From Polyangiaceae bacterium (GTDB lineage Bacteria > Myxococcota_A > Polyangia > Polyangiales > Polyangiaceae): 64,000 nucleotides of DNA. Position 1 is the stretch's first letter. Each line of letters starts with the position of its first letter. The stretch covers positions 279,667 through 343,666 of the forward strand of contig JAICTZ010000004.1 in assembly GCA_025936115.1 (NCBI GenBank), read 5' to 3'. The notes beneath the pieces were generated by a model. That model had not been told where the DNA came from and ran no database searches. It saw only the letters and a program-made list of their open reading frames with translations. This document shows, piece after piece, positions 44,161 to 51,832 of this stretch. Position numbers and translations under genes: made by a program.

Positions 44161-44417
44161 GATCGCATCTCCTTGCTGGTGAAAAAGCGGTGAACGACGA
44201 GGGCGCCGCAGACGGCGGCCGCGAAGGCCGTCGCGAGCCAGAGCACTCGCGGATCGACGAGCGCCGCGAGCCCCGAAAGGCCCAGCACGCCGAGCCAGGC
44301 CGCGATGCAAATCGGGCACTTCGGCACGAGCGCCGCGAAGAGCGCGAAGGTCACGCTGCCGACCGCCCAGCCGCGCGTCCTTGCACGCCGACAACAATGG
44401 ATGTCATGACCTTGCAT
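44157..44417 (-). CDS. Small membrane protein with CPIC motif (MerC-like)
   Basis: This 86-residue protein has two or three hydrophobic segments (SVTFALFAALVPKCPICIAA, WLGVLGLSGLAALVDP, WLATAFAAAVCGALVVHRFF). The CPIC pair sits in the first helix, as in MerC/MerT-type metal transporters, and three further cysteines or histidines occur near the N-terminus (GHDIHCCRR). It is translationally coupled to the DUF899 gene. GGA elements precede ATG 44417. Metal or thiol transport is a guess from the cysteine pair alone. Confidence 0.65.
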   Translation of the reverse strand: MQGHDIHCCRRARTRGWAVGSVTFALFAALVPKCPICIAAWLGVLGLSGLAALVDPRVLWLATAFAAAVCGALVVHRFFTSKEMRS

Positions 44418-44461
44418 GCGTGTTTTCCTAACGCGCGCCGGTACGAACCGGGGAGTAACAA

Positions 44462-45667
44462 CTGCGACGCGATTCGGATCTAGCGGCTGCAGCGCGACAT
44501 CTCGCGCGTTTCGATGCGCTCGCCGCGCTGCGGCTCATCGGCACGCGGGAGGACGCCCGAGCCCTTGCGCTGCGTGGGGTGGCGATGGCAGAGCTCGGCG
44601 AGGATCGCGCGGCGCAGAAGTTGCTCCTACGTGCGGAGCGCGGACTACCTGCCCGTGATCCCATGCGGCCGCGCGTACTCGCCGCGCGTGGCGAGGTAGC
44701 GCTTGCTGCGCGCCAGGTCGCGCTTGCAGGTCGACTGCTCGAGACCGCCGAATCCGCCCTCGCCGCCGATCGCGTCAACCGCACGTTCGTCCGCCTCCTG
44801 CGCGTTCGCCATTTGCTTCTGCTCGGACGCGTCGAGCAGGCGAGGTCTCTCCTGGCGATCGACCTTGGCGGCGCGCCTCCACGGCTTCGAGCACACGCGG
44901 AGCTCTTGCGCGCGGATATCGCCGCGCGACGCGGGCGCGTGCTGGAAGCCGAGGCGGCGATCGCACGTGCACGCACGGCCGCACGAGCGGCGGCGCTCCC
45001 ACCACTGTCCGCGCAGGTCGAGCGCCTGGCAGCCGAAATCGGGGCGCCGGTTGCACGCCTCGTCCGCGACGGAACGAGCGGACTTGCCACGCTGCGCGAC
45101 ATGGCGTCGCTCGCGGGCACTACCGCGCTCGTGATCGACGGGTGCCGCTACGAGCTGCGGCTGCGCGGTGCGGTGGTCTCGCTGGTGACACGCCCGGTTC
45201 TCTTTGCGCTCGCGCGCGCGCTCGGCGAAACGGCGCCGCTCGCAGCAGGCCGCGTCCGCCTCATCGAGCGGGCGTTCGGCGCGCGCCGAACGAGCGACTC
45301 GCTCCGTGCCCGGCTGCGCGTCGAGATCGGACGCCTTCGGCGCGCGCTCGAGCCGCTCGGTCTCGTGCTCGAATCGACTCCCGAAGGCTTCGCCTTGCGC
45401 TGCAAGCGCGTGGTCGTCGTGCTGCCACCCGCCGATGACGAAGCTTCGCTGTTGCTCGCGCTCCTTCGCGACGGGGAGGCGTGGCCGAGCTCCGCCCTCG
45501 CGAGCGCGTGCGGTCTCGGCAAGCGCGCCGTACAGCGCGCCCTCGGCCAGCTGAAAGACGCCGGCAAGATCGATTCGCACGGCGCCGGTCGAAACCGCCG
45601 CTGGGTCGCGCGGCCGCCGGAAGGCTTCGCGACGACGTTGTTGCTCGCCACGACTCGCGCTACGTAA
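44462..45667 (+). CDS. Helical-repeat regulator with C-terminal HTH; probable CTG start
   Basis: This is a 401-residue cytosolic protein if started at CTG 44462. The first ~200 residues are tandem helices (LRRDSDLAAAARHLARFDAL, then LIGTREDARALALRGVAMAE and LVRLLRVRHLL-like TPR segments). A winged-helix-like part (~215-305) follows (VSLVTRPVLFALARALGETA, TSDSLRARLRVEIGRLRRAL), then a second HTH (WPSSALASACGLGKRAVQRA). The helical pattern continues without break upstream of the first GTG (44573) and ATG (44579) to CTG 44462, which has GGGGAG 7 nt before it. No ATG/GTG/TTG exists in that stretch and a TAA closes it at 44456. The propeller gene follows 5 bp on. Confidence 0.75.
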   Translation: MRRDSDLAAAARHLARFDALAALRLIGTREDARALALRGVAMAELGEDRAAQKLLLRAERGLPARDPMRPRVLAARGEVALAARQVALAGRLLETAESALAADRVNRTFVRLLRVRHLLLLGRVEQARSLLAIDLGGAPPRLRAHAELLRADIAARRGRVLEAEAAIARARTAARAAALPPLSAQVERLAAEIGAPVARLVRDGTSGLATLRDMASLAGTTALVIDGCRYELRLRGAVVSLVTRPVLFALARALGETAPLAAGRVRLIERAFGARRTSDSLRARLRVEIGRLRRALEPLGLVLESTPEGFALRCKRVVVVLPPADDEASLLLALLRDGEAWPSSALASACGLGKRAVQRALGQLKDAGKIDSHGAGRNRRWVARPPEGFATTLLLATTRAT

Positions 45668-45672
45668 CTCCC

Positions 45673-46302
45673 GTGCTTCGGACGAGCAGGGCCGAGATCC
45701 TCGCGGAATACGTGTTCCCGGGCATCGAACGCGTGCACGGCGTCACCCACGACGGCAACGACGTGTGGCTCGCCGTCGGCGATCGATTGCAGTCGGCAAC
45801 ACCGAACGGCGTACTCGGCCGCGCGATCCACGTCCGCGCCGAAGCAGGTAGCGCGTTCGACGGCAGGCACTTCTACCAAATTGCCGCGGGCAAGATTCAG
45901 AAGGTCGACCCTGCGACGGGCGCCGTCGTCGCCATCGTGCCCGCGCCGCCCGACGCTGACTACGCGGGACTCACCTGGGCGGAGGGCGCGCTCTGGGTGG
46001 CGCAGTACGAGGGACGGCGAATTCTGAAGCTCGACCCCGAGACCGGCCGCGTGCTGCGAATCGTGCAATCGAATCGCTTGGTGACCGGCGTTACTTTCGC
46101 AGACGGAGAGCTGTGGCACGGAGCGCTCGAAGCAGGACAAGCCGAGCTCCGGCGCGTCGACCCCACGTCCGGAGAGGTGCTCGATGCGCTGGTCATGCCT
46201 GACGCATTCGTCAGCGGGCTCGAATGCGATGGCAAGGAGCGCCTGTACGTCGGCGGCGGCAAGAGCGGTCGGCTGCGCGTGATCCGGCGCCCGAAGCGAT
46301 AA
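45673..46302 (+). CDS. Glutamine cyclotransferase/Vgb-type beta-propeller
   Basis: This 209-residue propeller-like protein lacks a signal peptide. Repeated blades read GVTHDGNDVWLAVGDRLQSA, GLTWAEGALWVAQYEGRRIL, KLDPETGRVLRIV, and GVTFADGELWHGALEAGQAE. The pattern 'G..W..G.LW' followed by 'I...DP.TG.V' matches bacterial glutaminyl-peptide cyclotransferase and virginiamycin-lyase propellers. Only four blades are present, fewer than the usual five to seven. The start is GTG 45673, 5 bp after the regulator stop; no other start lies between. The pairing suggests it senses or modifies a ligand of that regulator. Confidence 0.75.
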   Translation: MLRTSRAEILAEYVFPGIERVHGVTHDGNDVWLAVGDRLQSATPNGVLGRAIHVRAEAGSAFDGRHFYQIAAGKIQKVDPATGAVVAIVPAPPDADYAGLTWAEGALWVAQYEGRRILKLDPETGRVLRIVQSNRLVTGVTFADGELWHGALEAGQAELRRVDPTSGEVLDALVMPDAFVSGLECDGKERLYVGGGKSGRLRVIRRPKR

Positions 46303-46413
46303 CTCTCGGTATGTTCCGCGCTATTTGCAGCCACGCCGGGGCCCTGCGACCGCCTAGTACGTTTTTTGTGCTCGGGTCGACTCGCATCGGACACTGTTAT
46401 AAACGGTAGCTCC

Positions 46414-46986
46414 GTGCATCACCCCTCGACTTCAGCGGCGGAGCCGGTCCCTTCAGCCTCTACCCCGCTATGGGCGCAGGTGAGTGAGCGCGAGCTCTTC
46501 GGGTTGGTGTACCGGTGCATGGGCACCCTGGTGACCCGTGGAGACCGCGACTTCGAGGACCTGGTGCAGGCGGCGGCCACCGAGGTATGGCGCGCGAGAG
46601 AAAGCTTTCAAGGCAGAAGCGAGCTGCCGAGCTGGATCTACGGGGTCTGCTACCGCGTGCTCTTGAACCATCGCCGCTTCTGGCGACGCTTTCAGCTGCG
46701 TTTCGATATCGGCCTCGCCGACGAACCCACGAGCGACGTCCCGCACTCGCTCGACCTGCTCGACGAGCGCGAGCGCGCCGAGATGCTGCGTGAAGTACTC
46801 CGTCGCTTGAGCGACAAGCACCGGGCCGTCGTGGTGCTGCACGACCTCGAAGGCTTCGACGTCGATGATATTGCCGGCATCGTCGGTGCGAACACCCTCA
46901 CCGTCCGCTCCCGGCTGCGCGACGGCAGGCGACAGCTCCGCCGGCTACTCAAGCTACGGCCGAGCCTCGTGTGGAAGGAGGCCTAG
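46414..46986 (+). CDS. ECF-type RNA polymerase sigma factor
   Basis: This is an ECF sigma factor of 190 residues. Region 2 (~20-95) contains LVYRCMGTLVTRGDRDFEDL, VQAAATEVWRARESFQGRSE, and LPSWIYGVCYRVLLNHRRFW. Region 4 (~130-185) contains LRRLSDKHRAVVVLHDLEGF, DVDDIAGIVGANTLTVRSRL and RDGRRQLRRLLKL. A possible TATAAA at 46398-46403 precedes GTG 46414; TTG 46366 is a longer alternative. The stop is 2 bp from a single-helix membrane protein gene that could be its anti-sigma factor. Confidence 0.88.
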   Translation: MHHPSTSAAEPVPSASTPLWAQVSERELFGLVYRCMGTLVTRGDRDFEDLVQAAATEVWRARESFQGRSELPSWIYGVCYRVLLNHRRFWRRFQLRFDIGLADEPTSDVPHSLDLLDERERAEMLREVLRRLSDKHRAVVVLHDLEGFDVDDIAGIVGANTLTVRSRLRDGRRQLRRLLKLRPSLVWKEA

Positions 46987-46988
46987 TC

Positions 46989-47387
46989 ATGACGAACGAA
47001 GACGAGCCCTCTTTGCCCCAGTCGTTCTGGAGCACGCTACGTCGTGACGACACGAACGAACGTGACATCGATCGTGGCTTTTTCCGATTCACGATGTCCC
47101 GTTCCCTGCCGCGGCCCCCAGCTCGCGTCATTCACTACCTGGTCTTCGGGTTCGTCGCGGGCGTGGCGGCGGTCTCAGCGGCGGCGAGCGGCCGCTATTG
47201 GCTTCTCCGCTGGCTACCCTTGGTACCGCACGAGAGCCGCGCCTCATCGGCGGACCCTTGGAAGCACCAAGCCGCAACGGCTGAGGACGCGCCCGCACTG
47301 CCGTCGCCTCCAGTGAGGGGCCCGGCGGTCGCGAAGCCATTTCCGAGCAACACGCCGCCGGTGACCCCGCCCGCGGTGACACGCTAA
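46989..47387 (+). CDS. Single-pass membrane protein, putative anti-sigma partner
   Basis: This 132-residue protein has a polar N-terminal segment (~1-45; SLPQSFWSTLRRDDTNERDI, DRGFFRFTMSRSLPRPP), one membrane helix (~47-67; VIHYLVFGFVAGVAAVSAAA) and a Pro-rich outer tail. There is no zinc-binding HxxxCxxC motif, so it is not a ZAS anti-sigma factor, but position (2 bp after the sigma gene), size and topology suit a membrane-bound sigma regulator. The sequence itself gives no family. A terminator hairpin follows. Confidence 0.7.
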   Translation: MTNEDEPSLPQSFWSTLRRDDTNERDIDRGFFRFTMSRSLPRPPARVIHYLVFGFVAGVAAVSAAASGRYWLLRWLPLVPHESRASSADPWKHQAATAEDAPALPSPPVRGPAVAKPFPSNTPPVTPPAVTR

Positions 47388-47407
47388 GGCGCGAGCTAGA
47401 TCTTCGA

Positions 47408-47441
47408 AAGCGGGCCTGCCTGAGCGCCACCGGGCCCGCTT
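47408..47441. terminator. Hairpin between convergent genes
   Basis: The 9-bp inverted repeat AAGCGGGCC / GGCCCGCTT with a 16-nt loop follows the putative anti-sigma gene by 20 bp and lies before a convergent lipoprotein gene. It is a bidirectional terminator candidate. Confidence 0.5.
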
Positions 47442-47479
47442 GTGCTCCGAGCGCGATTCCGTCGCGGTGGCAGAGCGCT

Positions 47480-48757
47480 TCAGTGGAGAGGCAGCTTGGC
47501 GATACTGGCCAAGCCGCTGCTCGCTTCGAACAGGCTCAAGAGCACGGCATGCGGCGCCAAGGCGCTCGCGTGAAGCGACCACGTATTCGCGATACAGCTG
47601 ACGAAGGTGATGCTCTTGCCGTCACGAGGCACGGTGAACAGTAGCGTTCCACGCCCCTTCTCCGGTTCCAGCGTTCCGCTGCCGACGAGCGCGACCTCGT
47701 CGCCCGAAACGTAGGCCTTTCCGCGAATGAAGCGCTTGTCGAGCTGCACGCTCTCGCCGCTCGGCAAATCGATGCGGAACACTCCCGGCTTCTGCAGGTC
47801 TCCGTCCACGTAGCCCGACACGTAAAGTCGTGAGCCGTCCACGCCGAGGATGGTGCCCGTCTGGATCAAGCCGCCGTTGAACAAGCTGCTGAGGCGCACC
47901 AGTCGCTTGCCTGAGCCGCCCGCCGCCGGCACGCTCATGAGCCAGCTTTCGCCGCTGACGCCGAACGCGAACTTGTTCTTCTTGCGCTCCTCTTCGCCTT
48001 CCTTGAGCTGCTCGGCCGTGGGCGGCAAGACCACGTGAAAGGCGAGCTGGTCGCCGACCCGCGTCACCTCCGAGATTTCCCCCGGACTTTCGAACAGCGT
48101 CTGCGGAGCGCCTCCACCGAACGCGACGCTCCTCAGCGTCGATGAAGCGGGTGCGTTGCGGCCTTTGCCTTGGGTGATCTCAGCGTAATAAAACGCCTTG
48201 CCGTCGAAATCGGCCGCCGACGCGACGGGCGTCGCGGACTTCCCGAGGCTCTGTAGCAGGCGTGTCGCAGCATCTCGCCCGCCGCCCTTCTTGGCCGCCG
48301 TGAGATCGATGAAGCTCGTCCATTCCCCGCCGCTCTTCTTCGCCTTCATGAAAATCGGCTCGCCCGGCGACTGCATCACCAGCTCGTCACCCAGCTGCCA
48401 GAGCTCGGTCGTGCCTCGCAGCGAAAGCGCAGGCGCCTTGCCGACGGTGACGACGGGTCCTCCCGCGAGCGGAACGCTCATGAGATCGTGCGCGTTCCGA
48501 AAAAAGACCCGCTCCCCATCGACGAGCACGGCGCGGATCAGATCACCGTCCGGATACTTTCGAGGCGGCACCAAATAGCCGCCCGGCGCGCGGCACTCGT
48601 CGTCGCCGGTCCCCGCGGATGGCGCCGGCGCGGCAGCGACTGACGGCGCGACCGCTGCGTTTGCACCACTCGAGCCACTCGGCTGCGCGCCGCCCTCCCT
48701 CTTGCAAGCAACCGAGCCCACTCCGACCAGCGCCACCAACACCCAGAATTTCCTCAT
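47480..48757 (-). CDS. Lipoprotein with predicted beta-propeller
   Basis: This 425-residue lipoprotein begins MRKFWVLVALVGVGSVAC (lipobox GSVAC), followed by a Pro/Ala/Ser linker (~20-50). The rest is mostly beta with repeated 'R.......VPLAGG' and 'DG..lYvsgY....' turns: ERVFFRNAHDLMSVPLAGGP, SWLMSVPAAGGSGKRLVRLS, SRLYVSGYVDGDLQKPGVFR. This matches the 'propeller with VPxxGG' family common in myxobacteria. No active site is seen. A TAGGCT box six bases upstream of the ATG and no Shine-Dalgarno suggest a leaderless message. Confidence 0.78.
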   Translation of the reverse strand: MRKFWVLVALVGVGSVACKREGGAQPSGSSGANAAVAPSVAAAPAPSAGTGDDECRAPGGYLVPPRKYPDGDLIRAVLVDGERVFFRNAHDLMSVPLAGGPVVTVGKAPALSLRGTTELWQLGDELVMQSPGEPIFMKAKKSGGEWTSFIDLTAAKKGGGRDAATRLLQSLGKSATPVASAADFDGKAFYYAEITQGKGRNAPASSTLRSVAFGGGAPQTLFESPGEISEVTRVGDQLAFHVVLPPTAEQLKEGEEERKKNKFAFGVSGESWLMSVPAAGGSGKRLVRLSSLFNGGLIQTGTILGVDGSRLYVSGYVDGDLQKPGVFRIDLPSGESVQLDKRFIRGKAYVSGDEVALVGSGTLEPEKGRGTLLFTVPRDGKSITFVSCIANTWSLHASALAPHAVLLSLFEASSGLASIAKLPLH

Positions 48758-48763
48758 ATCGGG

Positions 48764-48769
48764 AGCCTA
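48764..48769 (-). promoter_or_regulatory. TAGGCT -10-like box, leaderless start candidate
   Basis: On the minus strand TAGGCT ends 6 nt before the lipoprotein ATG at 48757; there is no Shine-Dalgarno. Confidence 0.35.
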
Positions 48770-48859
48770 ATACGCACGAGCGGCACCGTCCCTCCCCCGC
48801 CGTTCGCGCCCCGAGCGCTGTCCGCGTCTCGACGCCGCGCGCAGCGACGGACTTCGCCG

Positions 48860-49130
48860 ATGAAGACGGCGAGCGCCGACGCCGCGGTGGCACGGTTCCG
48901 TGAAGCGCTGATGCATGTCGTCAGGCTTCGCAAAATCCAGCTCACGGATTTGGTGGAGCTCCGGCTCGCGGTGGAGGGCGCGGCGCTCACCCGCAGCGCC
49001 GCAGCACCCGTCAGCAAGCACGTCGACGAGCGCGCGGCGCTCTCGATCATGGCGCGTCCTCAAGCACGGGGACGCGAAAGCCGGCGTCACTTTGCTGAAC
49101 ACCCACTTGTCCGGATTGTACGGCTCATGA
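48860..49130 (+). pseudogene. GntR (FCD-domain) regulator remnant
   Basis: In frame from 48860 the sequence reads FREALMHVVRLRKIQLTDLV then ELRLAVEGAALTRSA, the start of a FadR/GntR C-terminal domain ('L.El.E.R..lE..aa..AA'). After VDERAALSIMA the frame shifts; in the next frame VLKHGDAKAGVTLLNTHLSG and LYGS-stop (49128) match the FCD end ('GD...A...l..Hl..'). The DNA-binding N-terminus and the middle of the domain are missing. The rest of 48758-49396 shows nothing I can support. Confidence 0.5.
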
Positions 49131-49396
49131 GCCTATCAACAGAGCTCCGGGCCATCCTCGGCGACGACCCCTCGAGTTTCGAGAGCTCGCAGCTCGAGCC
49201 CCGACGTCCCGGCTCGAGTAAACTCCCTCGAGAGTTGACGGCGTGTAGGCCTTTCGAGCACCGAACACCCACATCGTCCCCTTGCGGGCCGGGGTCTGCC
49301 TGCAACGCTTCGTGATAGACGATGGGTCATTCGCGCGTGCGGACGGCATTCGACGAACGCAAGCACCTGCGCAAGCTGTATCCGCGCGACGCGGTG

Positions 49397-50764
49397 ATGC
49401 GACGCTTCCAGATCATAGGTGGCGCGGGTCTATTCTTCTGGGCTTCGTGTCAGGTCTACGAACCAGGTCTGCTCACCGGTTCGAGCGGAGCGCCCGGAGC
49501 CGCCGGCAAGGCGAGCATCGGTAGCGGTGCCACGACACCAGCCGGCGGCGCCTCGGCGAAGGCTGGCTCGACGGGGAGCGCAGGCATCGGAACAGGTGGC
49601 ACGGCAGGCCTGCCAGGAATGGATGCGGCCGGCTCCGGTGCGGACGCGAGTGCAGGAGAAGGCAATGGTGCCGGTGGTTCGGGAACCGTCATGACCAGCG
49701 GCGGGACGAGCGGGAGCAGCGCGGGCACGGGCGTGATCGGAGGAGGGACCGGTGGAGGGACCGGTGGAACCTCAGCCGGGCTCGGCGGGAGCGCCGCGGG
49801 GACCGGCGGTTCGTCGGCATCAATGGGTGATGCAGGCGCGCCAGACTGCATGACACTCGGCGATTGCTGCCCGGACGACGCGCAGAAGACCGAACCGGGG
49901 CAGTGCGGGTGCGGCAAGCCGGACACGGACACCGATGCGGACGGCACCGCCGATTGCAACGACCTCTGCCCCATGGATGCCACGCGTACTGCACCCGGAG
50001 CTTGCGGCTGCGGCGTGATGGGCGCCGATGCGGACTGTACAGCGCTCAAGAACTCGCTCGTTCACCGCTACAGTTTTGGCGGCACGGGCAGCGCTGTGAC
50101 GGATTCAAAAGGTAGCGCCGACGGCAAAGTGATGGGAACGGGCGCTACGTTGAGCGGCGACGGCTCCCTGACGCTCACGGGCGGCGTCGCGCCGGCAAAC
50201 GACACGAAGAAGCAGTACGTGGAGTTGCCGGCGGGCTGTTTGACGGGCCTCACGAGCGCGACGTTCGAAGCCTGGTTCTCGTGGTCGACCTCGTGCGGGA
50301 GCGGGTGCACCAACGTTCTCGCGTGGCAGCGCCTGTTCGATTTCGGCCAAGCGGCAACGACCAGCTCAGGCTCTTACATCTTCCTCACGACGCAATCCAA
50401 CACCGACGTCGTGCGCGCCGCCGGCAGTCCCAAGGGATTGAACGCGGAGGCGACGGGGGGGTTTCAGCTCAACGGGCCGGACAGCACGCTCGTCGCCGGT
50501 GCACACCACTTCGCCCTCGCCATCGACGGGGCAGGAGCTCAAGCGATTCTCTATTTCGACGGCAAACAGGCGGGCAAAGCGGCTTCGGCCATGGCGCTCT
50601 CGAGCATCGCCACGACCGACTGCTGGCTCGGCCGCTCGCACTTTACGGACGATCCGTACTTGAACGGCACCTTCGACGAATTTCGCATCTACGATTCGGC
50701 GCTGTCCGCGAGTGCCATCGGCGTGAGCTACGCAGCGGGCGCGAATCCGTCTTTCTTTCAGTGA
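49397..50764 (+). CDS. Exported LamG-like (concanavalin-fold) protein
   Basis: This 455-residue secreted protein begins RRFQIIGGAGLFFWASCQVY, a signal peptide with a poor lipobox (WASC). A Gly-rich linker (~30-150) follows, then a short Cys/Asp-rich block with calcium-binding-like repeats (TDTDADGTADCNDLCPMDAT, TAPGACGCG). The C-terminal ~220 residues form a LamG/concanavalin-like jellyroll: LVHRYSFGGTGSAVTDSKGS, ATFEAWFSWSTSCGSGCTNV, and GTFDEFRIYDSALSASAIGV, a strong family ending. This domain binds carbohydrate or protein at the surface. I start at ATG 49397, where the signal peptide fits. Confidence 0.82.
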   Translation: MRRFQIIGGAGLFFWASCQVYEPGLLTGSSGAPGAAGKASIGSGATTPAGGASAKAGSTGSAGIGTGGTAGLPGMDAAGSGADASAGEGNGAGGSGTVMTSGGTSGSSAGTGVIGGGTGGGTGGTSAGLGGSAAGTGGSSASMGDAGAPDCMTLGDCCPDDAQKTEPGQCGCGKPDTDTDADGTADCNDLCPMDATRTAPGACGCGVMGADADCTALKNSLVHRYSFGGTGSAVTDSKGSADGKVMGTGATLSGDGSLTLTGGVAPANDTKKQYVELPAGCLTGLTSATFEAWFSWSTSCGSGCTNVLAWQRLFDFGQAATTSSGSYIFLTTQSNTDVVRAAGSPKGLNAEATGGFQLNGPDSTLVAGAHHFALAIDGAGAQAILYFDGKQAGKAASAMALSSIATTDCWLGRSHFTDDPYLNGTFDEFRIYDSALSASAIGVSYAAGANPSFFQ

Positions 50765-50851
50765 GCAAGCTACGTTCGACCGGCGTCCGTCGCTGGTATG
50801 ACGAAGGGCGTCACGATTCCGCCGCAAAGGTCGGCTGCCACGATCCGTTAG

Positions 50852-51085
50852 GGCGCGTTCTACCTCGCCTGCTTTTCGACGACGTCCATGACTCGGGCGA
50901 GAACGTACATGAACGAGGAGCTGACGGTCGCGATCGAAGAGCTGCGTCTGCGCCCCACGGATCGAGCGTGGTTCATTCCGGTGCTCCTGGACGATTGCGA
51001 GGTTCCGGACCGAAGCATTGGCGCCGGCGAAACCCTCAGAACGCTACAATGGATCAAATTACCTCATTCTCGGGAACGTACGTGA
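50852..51085 (+). pseudogene. TIR-domain fragment
   Basis: The frame after the TAG at 50849 reads FYLACFSTTSMTRARTYMNE then ELTVAIEELRLRPTDRAWFI and PVLLDDCEVPD...LRTLQWIKL. This matches the middle and end of bacterial TIR domains ('DFFLACFS..S..R.RTYM..E', 'IIPVRLDDC.VPD', 'LQWIDL'). The first strand and the catalytic-type N-terminal part are gone, and no start codon or partner domain is in frame. Some TIR proteins hydrolyse NAD in defence or signalling; this one cannot be intact. Confidence 0.6.
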
Positions 51086-51530
51086 TCCTCGAGCAGCGCC
51101 ACGCCTCACGCGCGAGCTTGCCCATTCGAATCCGGACGTTCGGGCAGGGTCGGCCTGCGGGCTCGGACAGATCTTCGGACCCGAAGATAGCTATTCGAAT
51201 TTCCTGAACACGAAGCTCCCCATTAGAAATATCGAGATGCGACACGTGGCCCTTCTGCACGAGACTGGGACAGTGGCTACTTTGATGCGGGCCATGCACG
51301 ATTCGGAAGCGTCAGTCCGCTACGGAAACTTCGACGGAGCACGGGACCGTAGAGCAGAGCTCCGGGGCGTTGCCCTCGAGCTTTCGGTTGCGAGCGCGAA
51401 GAATTTCCGTGCGTCAGGCGGCTTCCGGCGCGAGGCCGAGCGCCGTCAAGGACAAGTCGTGTCCTACCCGTGCTTGCGCCGGCGCATGCATTTCGTCAGT
51501 CTGCGCTCCTCGAAGGGAGACAGGAGGTAG
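51060..51530 (+). pseudogene. HEAT-repeat fragment
   Basis: In another frame overlapping the TIR remnant the sequence reads YLILGNVRDPRAAPRLTREL then AHSNPDVRAGSACGLGQIF, a HEAT repeat ('l..LgD.ra.p.L..al.d.d..VR..A...L..i'). A second partial repeat follows (ETGTVATLMRAMHDSEASVR). From about 51330 the frame no longer looks protein-like. With the TIR piece just upstream it may be debris of one TIR/HEAT locus. There is no start codon with support. Confidence 0.45.
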
Positions 51531-51535
51531 AGGGA

Positions 51536-51769
51536 ATGCACGCGTACGACAGCAAGGGACGCTTTCTGAACCGTGGTGTTCTTCACCGCTCGCTCCGAAG
51601 ACTCGGCGGGCCGGAAGCGAGGCCGCCGCGCGCCGACGGCAGCCAAGAATACGTCGTGTGGATCATCGACGACGACGAGCGCTGCTGGAAGCTCGACGCC
51701 GCCAAGGGCGAGTGCATCGAAGTATTCGCCGACGAACTGCCGGACAACGTGCGGCGGTTTCTCGCCTGA
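51536..51769 (+). CDS. Small acidic protein with strong ribosome-binding site
   Basis: This 77-residue cytosolic protein begins MHAYDSKGRFLNRGVLHRSL and continues with DGSQEYVVWIIDDDERCWKL and ECIEVFADELPDNVRRFLA. The sequence AGGAGGT ends 7 nt before ATG 51536, one of the best ribosome-binding sites in the window, so I take this short gene as real. The strand pattern 'YVVWIIDDDERCWKLD' suggests a small beta-sheet protein. I do not know the family. It sits just after the TIR/HEAT debris. Confidence 0.6.
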   Translation: MHAYDSKGRFLNRGVLHRSLRRLGGPEARPPRADGSQEYVVWIIDDDERCWKLDAAKGECIEVFADELPDNVRRFLA

Positions 51770-51818
51770 GCCGGGGCGAGCGCTCGCGCAGAGCCTCGCC
51801 GCCGCGGCCGAGCTCGGA

Positions 51819-51824
51819 TATACT
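51819..51824 (+). promoter_or_regulatory. TATACT -10-like box, leaderless start candidate
   Basis: TATACT ends 8 nt before the WD40 lipoprotein ATG at 51833; no Shine-Dalgarno is present. Confidence 0.4.
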
Positions 51825-51832
51825 CTCGCACC

